Assembly (NCBI GenBank): GCA_010093685.1
Contig: MU006220.1
Coordinates: 589,502-653,501 of the forward strand
Length of the DNA stretch: 64,000 bases
Origin: Ophiobolus disseminans
Taxonomy: Eukaryota; Ascomycota; Dothideomycetes; Pleosporales; Phaeosphaeriaceae
Direction of reading: 5' to 3'
Program-made: the position numbers and the translations under genes
The notes under the pieces: generated by a model
Seen by the model: only the letters and a program-made list of their open reading frames with translations
Told to the model about the DNA's origin: nothing
Database searches by the model: none
Shown: positions 1 to 9,490 of the stretch, in pieces
How the letters are laid out: every line of letters starts with the position of its first letter
Position numbering within the stretch: position 1 is the first letter of the stretch

Positions 1-704
1 TCGTGTAATGGTCAGTGGATGATCTGGCTGCAGATGGAGCCGTCGTGGTATAGCATCGAGAATAGACGAAGGCGTGTTGTACCACTCGTCGGTCTTGTAT
101 GTTCTGCTTTCGATTCTGATCTCTTTCGGTGTTGTGCCTGAGCATTCTTAGATCTAGCCTTCAACAACTTCAGCGAAACATCATTATCGCTTGGAAGTTA
201 GAGGCATGACATGACTGATGACAACAGCCGCATTCACGAACGACAGCTCCACTTACGAGAACAGTGCAGATGAGGTCGGAATCTGTCAACGGTGCTGCCG
301 GCCGAGAAGGATAAATCACATGATAGCAAACGTACCAGAAGAGTTGTGTCTCACGGAATGCTGCCAAAGCCAAGGCGACAACGACGACCGTTGTATCCGC
401 GAAGCTGCATGTCGATTTGGTCGACGGAGCAAAGCCGCTGATGAAAAAGGCAACCGCATCTTGTTGCAGTGTATCTTGAGTTGTTCGTCGCGTCAAAAAC
501 GGTGTTCCACGCGACGCCAAGCCCAGCTCGTGCGCGTACAGTAGCCGAGCTGCACGATTTTGCCGAATGACGTCCGTTCGCGAGCGCGATATCTCGGTCA
601 CATAACAATCACCGAATTGTGACATTCACACCGCAATTGTTCTTTCTTAAAGTCGAATCTCCTTGTTCCGGCTATATGCAGCTTCTGCAGCATCCACAAT
701 CATT
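1..704. other. Intergenic left edge
   Basis: No gene could be supported here. A 151-codon open frame on the minus strand (170-625) has no recognisable domain and uncertain codon quality. The right part is the promoter and 5' leader of the mitochondrial carrier that starts at 705. Confidence 0.5.
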
Positions 705-1767
705 ATGGCGGCCTTCACAAAGAAGGTGAGCGCATCTGAGCTCAAGAAAAGCAACGATGTGATCAACACACCGGTACATTATCCATTCTGGTTTGGTGGG
801 AGCGCGAGCTGTTTTGCGACCTTTTTCACACATCCTCTGGATCTTGGTATGTATGCGCTACATTCAAGCGAATATTGGCTAACAATTGAGCAGTCAAGGT
901 ATTTGAAGACGCAAACTCTACCGCGCCATAATGCTCACCAGCGAAGGTCCGACTACAAACACAAGCACATGGCGCTGCACGGTTGAACATGGTACAAATG
1001 TTCCGCCACGTTGTAGTGAACGACGGCATCATGGCATTGTATCGAGGTGTATGTCTCTCCAAGTCAGCAGTGCAGACATATCTAACGCATCGAAGATATC
1101 TGCCGCACAGCTACGGCAAGGAACCTACAGCATGACACGATTCGGCGTATACGAAAAGCTCAAGGACCGTATGACCACGCCTGAAGCAAAACCCTCCTTC
1201 CTCACACTCGTCGGCATGGCCTCGATATCAGGCTTCCTCGGCGGCGTTGCTGGCAATCCCGGCGACATCCTGAACGTGCGAATGCAGAACGATGCAGCCC
1301 TGCCACGAGAGCAACGACGAAACTACAAGCATGCGATCGATGGCGTCTTCCGCATGGCGCGCGAGGAGGGCGTAGGCAGTTTATGGAAAGGCGTGTGGCC
1401 GAACTCGTCAAGAGCCGTGTTGATGACCGTGGGACAATTGGCGACATACGATGGCTTCAAGCGGTTCTTGCTGGAATACTCACCGCTGAAGGACGGCTTA
1501 TCAACACATTTCACGGCCTCGTTCCTAGCCGGCTTCGTCGCAACTACAATCTGCTCTCCGGTCGACGTTATAAAAACAAAGGTCATGAGCTCCAAGGAGC
1601 ACACGAACATCCTCAAGCTCGTCACAGACACTACACGAGCGGAAGGCATACGGTGGATGTTCAAGGGCTGGGTGCCGAGCTTCATTCGCGTCGGACCGCA
1701 CACGGTTCTCACGTTCCTGTTTCTCGAACAGCACAAGAAGATGTACAGGAAGTTGAAGGATGCATGA
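705..1767 (+). CDS. DIC1: Mitochondrial dicarboxylate carrier (SLC25 family)
   Basis: Inner-membrane carrier expected to exchange malate or succinate for phosphate. Four exons are proposed: 705-846, 894-898, 947-1048 and 1096-1767, giving 306 residues, the usual carrier length. All three carrier repeats are visible. The first signature reads HPLDLVKVRLQT only after splicing, the second is GNPGDILNVRMQND and the third is CSPVDVIKTKVMSS. The second exon is only five bases (TCAAG) and supplies part of the Val codon and the whole Lys codon of the first signature. Reading straight on from it hits a stop, and skipping it destroys the signature and the frame. Introns are 47-48 bp; the first has a CTAAC branch site. 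The dicarboxylate assignment rests on overall resemblance to fungal DIC proteins; another SLC25 substrate is possible. Confidence 0.9.
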
Positions 1768-2504
1768 GATACGAGAGCTGGGTCTGGAGACAGATCAGAA
1801 GAGCTTGGATGATACCATGTGGGCGGTTTTCGCTCCTGTTCTTTTGTGAGGTACATATGCATGTCGCATTTCAAGGCGTTCTTGTGGGCTTGGGTATATA
1901 GTCATGTCGAGTATATACAACGAGTGTTTCTCCGAAGTCATAGCTTGTTTGCTCGGGACAACGCAATCGTGGTGATAGGGTTTGGATACGCAGTCTCTCA
2001 CAGATGACGAACGGTGAGGGATGTGGAGGTCGCACATGTCAGGCTGGTGAAAGATGCCGACGACATGGAGTAGCATGGCTAGATAAAGCCACTGCAGTGT
2101 TGAGAGGTGATTTCATAGCATGTGCATTCATCTAACATCCACCAGTCGCCGCTCCACCCACGCTTCACTACAACGCCTCAACCTCCACCGAAATCTCCCC
2201 ATCCACAAGCCAACCACCTCCGCTCCTCCGAACCCGCCATGCGCAACCCAATCATCACTAATCCCTACCTCCCTGTCCTCCATCGACAACGGTATGTGCC
2301 TTCCAGCGACTCCAACTCTGACCATGCCCTCGGCTGCCGCTCCATCTCGGGGTTGTTCATGACCAAGGGATCGCCGTCTGTCCAGCCACGCAGCGTGATA
2401 GCGTTGTTTGCCGGTGGGCTTGCGGTGTGTGGAAGAACGGTGTATAATTGGCGATAAGAGGATGGAAGAATAGTCGTAAGAATGGCGAAGAATGTGGCTA
2501 AGGA
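1768..2504. other. Intergenic, with start of GAATGG-type short repeats
   Basis: No convincing gene. The right part (from about 2440) begins the degenerate GAATGG/GAATAG repeats that run through the dynactin relic field. A minus-strand stretch around 2345-2425 weakly recalls the CAP-Gly region of dynactin (PTGK followed by non-matching residues). It could be an older relic, but the similarity is too low to call. Confidence 0.4.
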
Positions 2505-2790
2505 TGGAGGTTCCTGATGTCGAGGAAGCAGTTGATGGACCAGCCATGCTGGGCTTGCGGATGGTGGCGCGGGGAGAGCTGTGTGTGAAGACGCTGGAGC
2601 AATAGATGATCGTTTGGAGAGGGTGGAAGGTCTAGATGACGTGGCGACTGTCGACTTCGTAATTGCTCTGGCTTTTGGCGGCGGTTGTGAGATTATGCGT
2701 GTAATTCCTGAATCTCTCACGAAAAGACCATGCGTAGGTGCGCAGGTGAAGTATCGCTCGCCACGAACAGAACCGTTGTTCTTGCCCGTT
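2505..2790 (-). pseudogene. Dynactin p150 relic A (CAP-Gly end plus linker)
   Basis: Decayed copy of the first part of the intact dynactin gene at 6101-9490, in the same orientation. On the minus strand it retains a match to the end of the CAP-Gly domain (protein-level trace RDSGITRII against RDTGITRVI). It then keeps the Ser/Pro-rich linker with a KRSSIAP match. It corresponds roughly to parent positions 9100-9380. Upstream it dissolves into GAATAG-type repeats, and no start codon or continued frame is kept. Confidence 0.8.
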
Positions 2791-2904
2791 GGTGTGAGAA
2801 TAGTCGAAGAATAGTGTATGAATGGCGATATGAAGATAGGAGAATAGTTGGAAGGATGTTGAAGACTGTGGCTAAGAATAGCGGTTCCTAATGGGGACGA
2901 GGTA

Positions 2905-3245
2905 GATGATGGACCGCCACTGCTGGCCTTGCGGATCGAAGCGATGGATTGCCGTTTGTCGATGGTGGAAATTCGAGCACGCGCTTACGGGGCGAGGCTT
3001 GGCGGAAACAGCCTTCGCAGGTGTGGTAGGAGGTTTGGTTGACGGCTTTGAAGAAACGTTGAGTTCTGACTGTGACACTACGCGTACAATGCTCGTGTCC
3101 TTGATGAATAGACCATGTGCAGGCAAACACGTGAAGTAACGCTCTCCCCGTACTGAGCTGTCGTTCTTTCCAGTTGCCGTGGAAAGCTCGACATCGAGCT
3201 AGGTGCCATCGGTAACATGGATGGGGCCGACGTACTTAATGGGCC
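2905..3245 (-). pseudogene. Dynactin p150 relic B (CAP-Gly plus linker)
   Basis: Second decayed copy of the dynactin 5' region, same orientation as the parent. It spans most of the CAP-Gly coding part, with traces of PAHGLF and the downstream RVVS region, and the beginning of the linker. It matches parent bases of about 9100-9440. The strongest nucleotide matches are around AATAGACCATGTGCAGGCAA and GGTGCCATCGGTAAC. Frame breaks and an in-frame stop make it non-coding. Confidence 0.8.
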
Positions 3246-3404
3246 TTCTTGGTTTGCGGAAGAATAATCGAAGAGTGGTCAAAGAATGGCGATATGAATG
3301 ATTGATGATTAGTTGAAGAATGGCAATATAAAGAGTCGAAGAATGATGGAAGGATGGCGATAAGAAGATGGATATGAATAGTCAAAGAATGGTGGGGTTT
3401 GGAG

Positions 3405-3600
3405 AATATCGACATTGTTGTCCCTAGATGACTTGAGGGTACTTGAATTGGTAGAGGTGGATGACTGGCCAGCTACGCTGGGCTTTCGGGTGGGGCCACG
3501 GAGAGTTGTGTGTACGGGAGCGATGGAGGATCGCTTGTTGATCGAGGAGACTCGTGCACTGGATTGAGGTGCGACGCTCGGAGGTCGAGGCTTAGAAGAC
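3405..3600 (-). pseudogene. Dynactin p150 relic C (linker only)
   Basis: The clearest relic of the linker. The plus-strand sequence from TCGACATTG through the CCCTAGATGA, GGCCAGC and GAGGATCGCTTGTTGAT blocks matches parent 9042-9240. Differences from the parent include both transitions and transversions, so simple repeat-induced point mutation does not explain them. It has no CAP-Gly part and ends next to the 23-bp tandem array. Confidence 0.85.
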
Positions 3601-3657
3601 CGTTTGGAGATTGAGGAAAATCTAGAAACCGTTTTCTGTCCTGCATTTTCTGCTGGC

Positions 3658-3876
3658 GAAAGAATGGTTGAAAAGTAGTTGAAAGAATGATCGAAGGATA
3701 GTTGAAAGAATGATCGAAGGATAGTTGAAAGAATGATCGAAGAATAGTTGGAAGAATGATCGAAGGATAGTTGAAAGAATGGCGGAAGAATGGTCGAAAG
3801 AATGGTCGAAGAATAGTCGAAGGATAGTCGAAGAATAGTCGAAAGATGGGTGAAGAATAGTCAAAGAACAGTCGAA
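3658..3876 (+). repeat. 23-bp tandem array (about nine units)
   Basis: Nine nearly contiguous 23-base units (the last ones 22 bases) from 3658 to about 3862, plus a partial unit. Each unit is two similar halves, GAAAGAATGATC and GAAGGATAGTT, so the array also shows an 11-12-bp period. Related degenerate repeats lie between all the dynactin relics (for example 2440-2480, 2800-2880, 3255-3400, 4000-4050, 4300-4370, 4500-4570 and 4740-4790). The intact dynactin gene has none of them. Confidence 0.9.
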
Positions 3877-3985
3877 TCGGCTAGTAGTTTCTCTGACTTG
3901 TTCCTCTGTCATGTTTTGGGAGGACTCTGCGTCGGTCATTTTGCCTTGGAGTTCGAAGATCGAGTCTCGAAACTTGGTGATAAGA
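3868..3985 (-). pseudogene. Dynactin p150 relic D (mid-protein segment)
   Basis: Minus-strand fragment matching parent 8058-8165. The protein trace MTDAE-SS-NMTEEQV resembles MTDAEASRNMTAEQV of the intact protein. Left and right it is flanked by GAATGG-type repeats. The fragment covers only about 40 codons. Confidence 0.85.
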
Positions 3986-4065
3986 TGGGCGAGAAGAATT
4001 GCGTAAAGGATAGGCGAAAGAATGGCGCAAAGGATAGGCGAAAGAATGGCAATAATGTGTTTAGG

Positions 4066-4295
4066 CCCGGATGGTCTCGCTGTTGGTTAGACCGACGCCC
4101 TCAGAGGAAGCCTGGGTGGAGATGACCAGTCTTTCCTCCGCCTCATTGGCTCTGAGCTTCCGAAGCTCCGACACGATAGCCTTTGCTATGCTTTGGACGT
4201 TTGACGACCTAAGACGTCGACTCAGGTCCATGACTTCGTTGAAACGGGTTGTGGTATCGTCCACCTGCCCCTGGCACATGTTTCGCGATGACTTC
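4066..4295 (-). pseudogene. Dynactin p150 relic E (mid-protein segment)
   Basis: Minus-strand fragment matching parent 7887-8105. Protein traces RFNEVMDLSRRLRSSN and ANEAEERL-I-TQAS resemble RFNEVMDLNRHLRASN and ADEAEEKLGICTQAS of the intact dynactin. It lies in the same orientation but without neighbouring parental sequence, and repeats bound both sides. Confidence 0.85.
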
Positions 4296-4577
4296 ACGAA
4301 TAAGTGTAGGAATGGCGTGAAGAATAAGCGTGTGAGTGGCGAAGAATGTGGTAGGAATGGTGCAAAGATGCGAGGTCGTGGAATGATCTTGGACAATGGG
4401 CGATGCGTCGCTGGAAAGTGAATGCGCATCGGAGGTGTCGGCTGCCTGTTTCGAACAAGGCTAAAAGACTGAGAGCCTCCGCGACGACCCAGCGAGTAAG
4501 TGTAGGAATGGCGTGAAGAATGGGGTTATGAATAGCGAAGAATGTGGTAAAAATGGCGAAAAATGCGATAGGAATGG

Positions 4578-4690
4578 CTGGCTTGTGGTATCTTGCATCT
4601 GCTGTTCTGACATCGTTCTTGACTTGTCGGCGTTCGCCTCTCTATCCTGGAGTTCGAGAATGAGTTCACCGTTTTCGAAACTTGACATGA
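4578..4690 (-). pseudogene. Dynactin p150 relic F (mid-protein segment)
   Basis: Third fragment of the mid-protein region, matching parent of about 8060-8165. The traces ELQDREANADKSRTMSEQQ and QDTTS resemble ELQGKMTDAEASRNMTAEQ and KDTTD. It is the nearest relic to the intact gene, about 1.4 kb from that gene's stop codon. Confidence 0.75.
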
Positions 4691-6100
4691 GAGAAGGACC
4701 AGAAGGTGGGTTAAGGATGGCGCATGGAAGAACAGTCCAATGAATGGCGAAGAAGGCTAGTACGAATGATGAAGAATGGGCGCATAAATGGATATGATAG
4801 AATAACTTCCAATAGTGTCGAAAGACGGGATGAGACTATGCACCACAAAGTCAGAATCGAAATGGAGAACGAGGGGTTCAGAGCTTATTGTATGAGAATC
4901 ACAGCAGTGCAGTGTCGAGATCGCGAAGGATTGCTTGTTGAGGCTGGGCAATGTGGGGTGGCGTGAAAGGTTAACGAGAGTAACATGGTCGAGAGATGTG
5001 ATGATGCATCGCATGGAGTGTCTTGATGGCAATAACATGAAGATTGTGTGATGAGCAGAGGTTGGTAGGCTTGGAGTGTCGAGTGTGTATGGAGTTGTCT
5101 CGGCTAGGCCAAACTGTGCTCCAGTGCCTGCATCTGACCAAGGCTGTTTACTGCGAAAGGAACATAGTCAGCGTTCACTCGTCAGATAGGATGGTACGGA
5201 ATGGAAGACTGTGATATAGATGATCGCGGAAGGAGACTTACCAGCATGGAAGAGGCGGCATCGGGACTCTGCTTGTGTGGATGGCGGTGCGAGTAGTTGT
5301 GAGATGAAGAGTGAATAGAGTGGTTGTAAGAAGAGATGGAGTGGTTGTGAGAAGGATGATGAGCCAGATTTATGGTCCATGCTATCACCATAGCAACTGA
5401 ATTAGAAGCGAAGTTACCATGACTTTATTATGCAACCAGGGATGAACGAGGGATGTGCTCTGGCAGGTGATACGTGCCACAGCTGTGCTTGCTACTGTGC
5501 GCGAGTAGGCTGATAGCTGCGAGGCGTTGTATAATAGAAAGCGAGGTCACCGCTGTTTGCAACTGCCATGCGGGTTGTCTTGAGTGTCAAGCGCTAGAAA
5601 TGGCCAAAAAAGGTGTAATACTTCATAGTAGCCAAAGAAAGTGCAAACTGATTGAGTGAAGTCAAACCTAGCTAACAGGACTTTAATTGATCAGGATATT
5701 GTAGTTTACATTGATTTTATAAAGGGGGAAAACGGAACTTGGACGATACAAACCGGGGTACTAGAGGTTTTCTATTATCCTCGTTCAGCCTCAGTTCCGA
5801 CGTAAGACCTACTCTAGTCAGCTGCCACATAGTTTCAAGGGTCATCAATACCCGCGAATGCAGAAAGAGTGAACATTGTAAAAATAGTCATGTCGCTCAT
5901 TGATGCTAAAGTACTGAACAAACCAAGCGAGGGGTATCAAACGTCAAAACAACCAAACGCCTCGCTGTGCTGCGCATCCCAAGATGAAATCCAAACGCCT
6001 CGCTATGCTGCGCACCCCAAAATGAACCCAAACGCCCTTGCATAACCGCCAAACGCCGCCAACTGTAACCAAAGCCCCATATGATGCTCAACCATCCCAT
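4691..6100. other. Intergenic between relic field and dynactin gene
   Basis: No gene supported. The first few hundred bases still carry scattered GAATGG-type repeats (to about 4790). The rest holds only short open frames without recognisable motifs. A 38-bp duplication sits close to the dynactin stop (separate entry). Confidence 0.5.
5953..6030 (+). repeat. 38-bp direct duplication
   Basis: Two adjacent copies starting with CCAAACGCCTCGCT (5953 and 5991), each continuing TGCTGCGCA and an AAAATGAA-like end, differing at a few positions. A further partial CCAAACGCC follows at about 6028. It lies in the 3' flank of the dynactin gene. Confidence 0.8.
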
Positions 6101-9100
6101 CTACATGGGCAGCTCGCTGAAACCCTCGAAATCCAATGTATCGTCGATCTCGCTGAAACCCTCCAAGTCCAAAGTGTCACCCTCCGCGATCGTAGATAAC
6201 ATTTCCCAATCCAAAGAGCTCTCCGCAAGCGGGCGCCAGCTTGTTTGTGCCGTGCCCAATGCTATTGGCGACATCTTAGGCCGCACAAAGGCCTGTGGCG
6301 TGTGCTGCTCTTCTGGCTCTTGGGGGGCTTTGGACAGACTGTCCGCGGTAGTGGCATGAATGTCATCGTCGTCGTCGTCGCTGTCGTCATTTTCGAATGT
6401 GGCGTATTCGTAATACTCACTTAAGCTTAAATGACCGGACAGGAATTGTTCTGCGCGCCTGGCGATCTGCATGTATACGAACATCTCCCTCAAGCTGCGA
6501 TCGAATAAAGCGCTGTTCTCTCGAAGGCGAAGCCAGTGGCTCTCTGTTTCGAGGGCACCGAGCATGCAGGTTACCCCCGCTGGTATGCGTTCTGATTCTG
6601 CTGGTGGTCCATAAGAAACAATCGGGGACCCGGCTGTAGCTGGCAGCGCAGGGCTACGATCTCCGTCAAGACGAGTAGCCTCGGCTTCCAACGCTGCAAT
6701 CTGCTGCTCCTGGGAGAGCACCTTGCCGGAAAGCTTTACTGTCTCCTGTTCAAGTTCCGTGATCTTATCACAAAGCTGCTTCTGGTCACCAGCTCTGTTA
6801 CTAGCGTCTCGAAATTTCGCGGCAAGATGCTCGATCTCAAGATTCTTTGTCTCGATGACACGTTCTCGCTCGTGAAGGCTGAGCAGAATCGCCTTGTGCT
6901 GGTTCTTGAGATTCTCCAGGAGCACTGCGGCCTCGGAGTTCTGCTGTCGCGCGGCCTCCACCAGCTTCGCTTGCTGTGCCCATGGTGTTGGTCCATGTGC
7001 GATTTCGCTGCTGTTCATGAGCACGGACACCTCTTCGGTCCAGTGGTCCAGGTGGGCACCGATAGAGCTGAGGCGGTACAAATCCACGCTCCAGTAGAAC
7101 TCAAGCAGGCGGTGCAGATTCAAATCCAGCCCGCTGAAAGTACCATCCACGTCAAAGTGGGTGCTGACTATTCTCAGGGCAGTTTGGCCGAACTCGGCAG
7201 CCTCGTGAGCAAGGTTGCTCATGTGTGCCTCGACCTCGATGACCTCCTCAGAGCCCCCAATGAACTGAGGATATAGGCGGTCGTTCCGCAACGCAACAGT
7301 ATTTCTCAGCAATCTCTGAGCCGACAGCATCGCCCCCTTGCACGCGAGCGACGAGGGCGCAAACTCCTCCAGGACATCCTGAGCGCCGTATGGGGCCAAA
7401 ACGTCGAGCACCGTGTTGACGACAGCGAAGTTCGCCTGGAGGTACTCTAGGCTGGCCGTGATGTTCTGGATTCTAGCCAGTATGACGTCTTCCGGCATGT
7501 CCACAAGGGCGTCCTGGTACGAACTGAGGACTGCGTCCAGCGTTTTGGCCGACCGTTGCAATGCCACCGCAAGCTCCGCAAAGTTGACTGTGTCTATCCT
7601 CAACGATTCAAGGCCCTGGTCGAGAGTCTTCTCGATGGTTGCGAGGTCAGACTGTGCCGGCCCGAAGTTGGCGAACCGTGCAAGTGGAGCAGCAGCCATT
7701 GCAGACCATAGGCGGTCACAACCAGATTTGACAGTTGCTAAGTGCCGTATAGCCTCGGCGCACAGTAGTCGCGACATGGCCTCATCGAGGCCGCCGTTGT
7801 GCGTCATACCTCGCTCTGCAGTTGCTATGAGAGTCGAGAGTAAAGCAGCTTTCGCAGCAACCCGCTTCGCTGAAAGGTATGCCCGAAGGGTCTCGCTGGT
7901 GCTCAGGCTAGAGTTTTCTGAAGCCTGTGTGCAGATGCCGAGTTTCTCTTCCGCCTCATCTGCTCTGATGTGTTGTAACGCAGAGGCTATAGTGGTGTTT
8001 GTTGCCTGCAAATTCGAGGCCCGCAGGTGTCGATTGAGGTCCATGACCTCATTGAACCGGTCTGTAGTATCCTTGACTTGTTCCGCCGTCATGTTGCGGG
8101 AGGCCTCTGCGTCGGTCATTTTTCCTTGAAGTTCGAAAATCAACTCTCGGAATTTGGAGATCAGATCGTTACTGTCTGCGATAACAACATTTTGCAACTC
8201 GATCTTTTTGTTCTTCTCGGCAAGCTCAATGTCCTTAGCATCAAGCTCCTCTCGCAATTCTTGCTCTTGCTCGACGTGTTGGGCCTCGAGTTCGTCGTTG
8301 AGCTCTCTGAGGCTTTCAAGGTCTCGAAGTATTGTATTCTGGGTGGTGATCTTGTCTTCCAAGTCGTGGCACCTGGTCGTCAGCTCGTTGGCGATGTCCT
8401 CCCATTCGGCGTTGGCGTCTAGCTGAGACCGAAGGTGCTCCACGATGTCGTTGCTGGCTGCGAGTTGTTCTCGGAGTGCAAGGGCGTCTTGCTGGGACTT
8501 CTCCAGCGAAGAGTTGTCTGCCTCGAGTTCTCGGATCCTCGCCTTCAGGTCCTGCTCTTGCTCGACTGTCATCTCCTTCAGGGTAACGAGCGCTTCTCGA
8601 AGACGTTCATTCTCGTGCTGTAGGCGGTAGTAGCCGGCTTCTTCCCGCTCGTCTGCCGACATCTCTGTGGTGAAGAGCTCAGCCTCCTCGCGCAGGATCT
8701 CAAGCTCCATGTCGCGTTCCTCGATCTTGCTTCGCAGTAAGTCGAGCTCAGCTTCCGCCTGTTCAGCACGCTCCTCTGCCATTTCTTTGTCGACGAGAGC
8801 GTTCTCAAGATCGATTTCGCTCTCCTGGGCCGCTCGAGAGAGTTGTTCATTTTGCGCTTCAAGAGACTGGACTGTTGTCTTTTGATCGGCAAGTTCCTGA
8901 TGCTGTGATTGACACTTTGCTTGCAATTTTTGGATGATCGCATGGAAGCGATCCCGTTCGTCGCGAGCTTGGCTGAGGTCTTTGACGCGTTCCTGGTCCT
9001 CTTCATATCGCTTTTCATAATGTCTTAGTTTGGTGTGGAGGGTCTCGACATTGGTGTCCCTAGATGATTTGAGGGTACTTGTGGCGGATGTTGATGTTGA

Positions 9101-9490
9101 GGTTGACGATTGGCCAGCGATGCTGGGCTTTCGGGCAGGGCCCCGGAGAGTGGTGTGTACCGGAGCGATAGAGGATCGCTTGTTGATGGTCGAAACTCGC
9201 GCACTGGGTTTAGGCGGTGCAATGCTGGCGGGTCGAGGTTTTGTCGTTGTTGTAGCCTTTGATGGCGAGATGACACGTGTAATTCCCGTATCTCTAACAA
9301 AAAGACCATGTGCTGGCTGGCAGGTGAAGTAACGTTCTCCGCGTACAGAGCCATCGTTCTTTCCCGTTGGTGTGGCGAGCTCAATTCCAAGCCAGGTGCC
9401 ATCAGCAACGTGTAGTGGGCCGACGTATTTGATAACGCCTTGTTGGCCAGTCGTAGTTTCGACCGATTGATCAACTCGGAAGTTGGTCAT
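6101..9490 (-). CDS. NIP100: Dynactin large subunit p150 (CAP-Gly, coiled coils)
   Basis: Largest subunit of dynactin, the processivity and cargo adaptor of cytoplasmic dynein on microtubules (ro-3/nudM/NIP100 family). Uninterrupted frame of 1129 residues. A CAP-Gly domain occupies residues 5-75 with the GKNDGSV tubulin-tail-binding motif at 43-49. A Ser/Pro/Lys-rich linker reaches about residue 150. A long coiled coil (about 150-480), a dynactin-type globular segment (about 520-800) and a second coiled coil (about 870-970) follow. The tail is acidic (DDSDDDDDD) and the C-terminus carries two near-identical DTLDxEGFSE repeats. It is somewhat shorter than the usual roughly 1300 residues. Six decayed fragments of this gene lie at 2.5-4.7 kb. 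The start ATG was chosen because it puts CAP-Gly at the N-terminus. Confidence 0.93.
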   Translation of the reverse strand: MTNFRVDQSVETTTGQQGVIKYVGPLHVADGTWLGIELATPTGKNDGSVRGERYFTCQPAHGLFVRDTGITRVISPSKATTTTKPRPASIAPPKPSARVSTINKRSSIAPVHTTLRGPARKPSIAGQSSTSTSTSATSTLKSSRDTNVETLHTKLRHYEKRYEEDQERVKDLSQARDERDRFHAIIQKLQAKCQSQHQELADQKTTVQSLEAQNEQLSRAAQESEIDLENALVDKEMAEERAEQAEAELDLLRSKIEERDMELEILREEAELFTTEMSADEREEAGYYRLQHENERLREALVTLKEMTVEQEQDLKARIRELEADNSSLEKSQQDALALREQLAASNDIVEHLRSQLDANAEWEDIANELTTRCHDLEDKITTQNTILRDLESLRELNDELEAQHVEQEQELREELDAKDIELAEKNKKIELQNVVIADSNDLISKFRELIFELQGKMTDAEASRNMTAEQVKDTTDRFNEVMDLNRHLRASNLQATNTTIASALQHIRADEAEEKLGICTQASENSSLSTSETLRAYLSAKRVAAKAALLSTLIATAERGMTHNGGLDEAMSRLLCAEAIRHLATVKSGCDRLWSAMAAAPLARFANFGPAQSDLATIEKTLDQGLESLRIDTVNFAELAVALQRSAKTLDAVLSSYQDALVDMPEDVILARIQNITASLEYLQANFAVVNTVLDVLAPYGAQDVLEEFAPSSLACKGAMLSAQRLLRNTVALRNDRLYPQFIGGSEEVIEVEAHMSNLAHEAAEFGQTALRIVSTHFDVDGTFSGLDLNLHRLLEFYWSVDLYRLSSIGAHLDHWTEEVSVLMNSSEIAHGPTPWAQQAKLVEAARQQNSEAAVLLENLKNQHKAILLSLHERERVIETKNLEIEHLAAKFRDASNRAGDQKQLCDKITELEQETVKLSGKVLSQEQQIAALEAEATRLDGDRSPALPATAGSPIVSYGPPAESERIPAGVTCMLGALETESHWLRLRENSALFDRSLREMFVYMQIARRAEQFLSGHLSLSEYYEYATFENDDSDDDDDDIHATTADSLSKAPQEPEEQHTPQAFVRPKMSPIALGTAQTSWRPLAESSLDWEMLSTIAEGDTLDLEGFSEIDDTLDFEGFSELPM

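Noticed and set aside
170..625. 151-codon minus-strand frame at the left edge
   Set aside because: No motif, no splice partners, and it overlaps the promoter of the carrier gene; likely chance.
2505..4690. Repeat-induced point mutation (RIP) as the cause of relic decay
   Set aside because: Differences from the parent include many transversions and small insertions, not mainly C-to-T changes.
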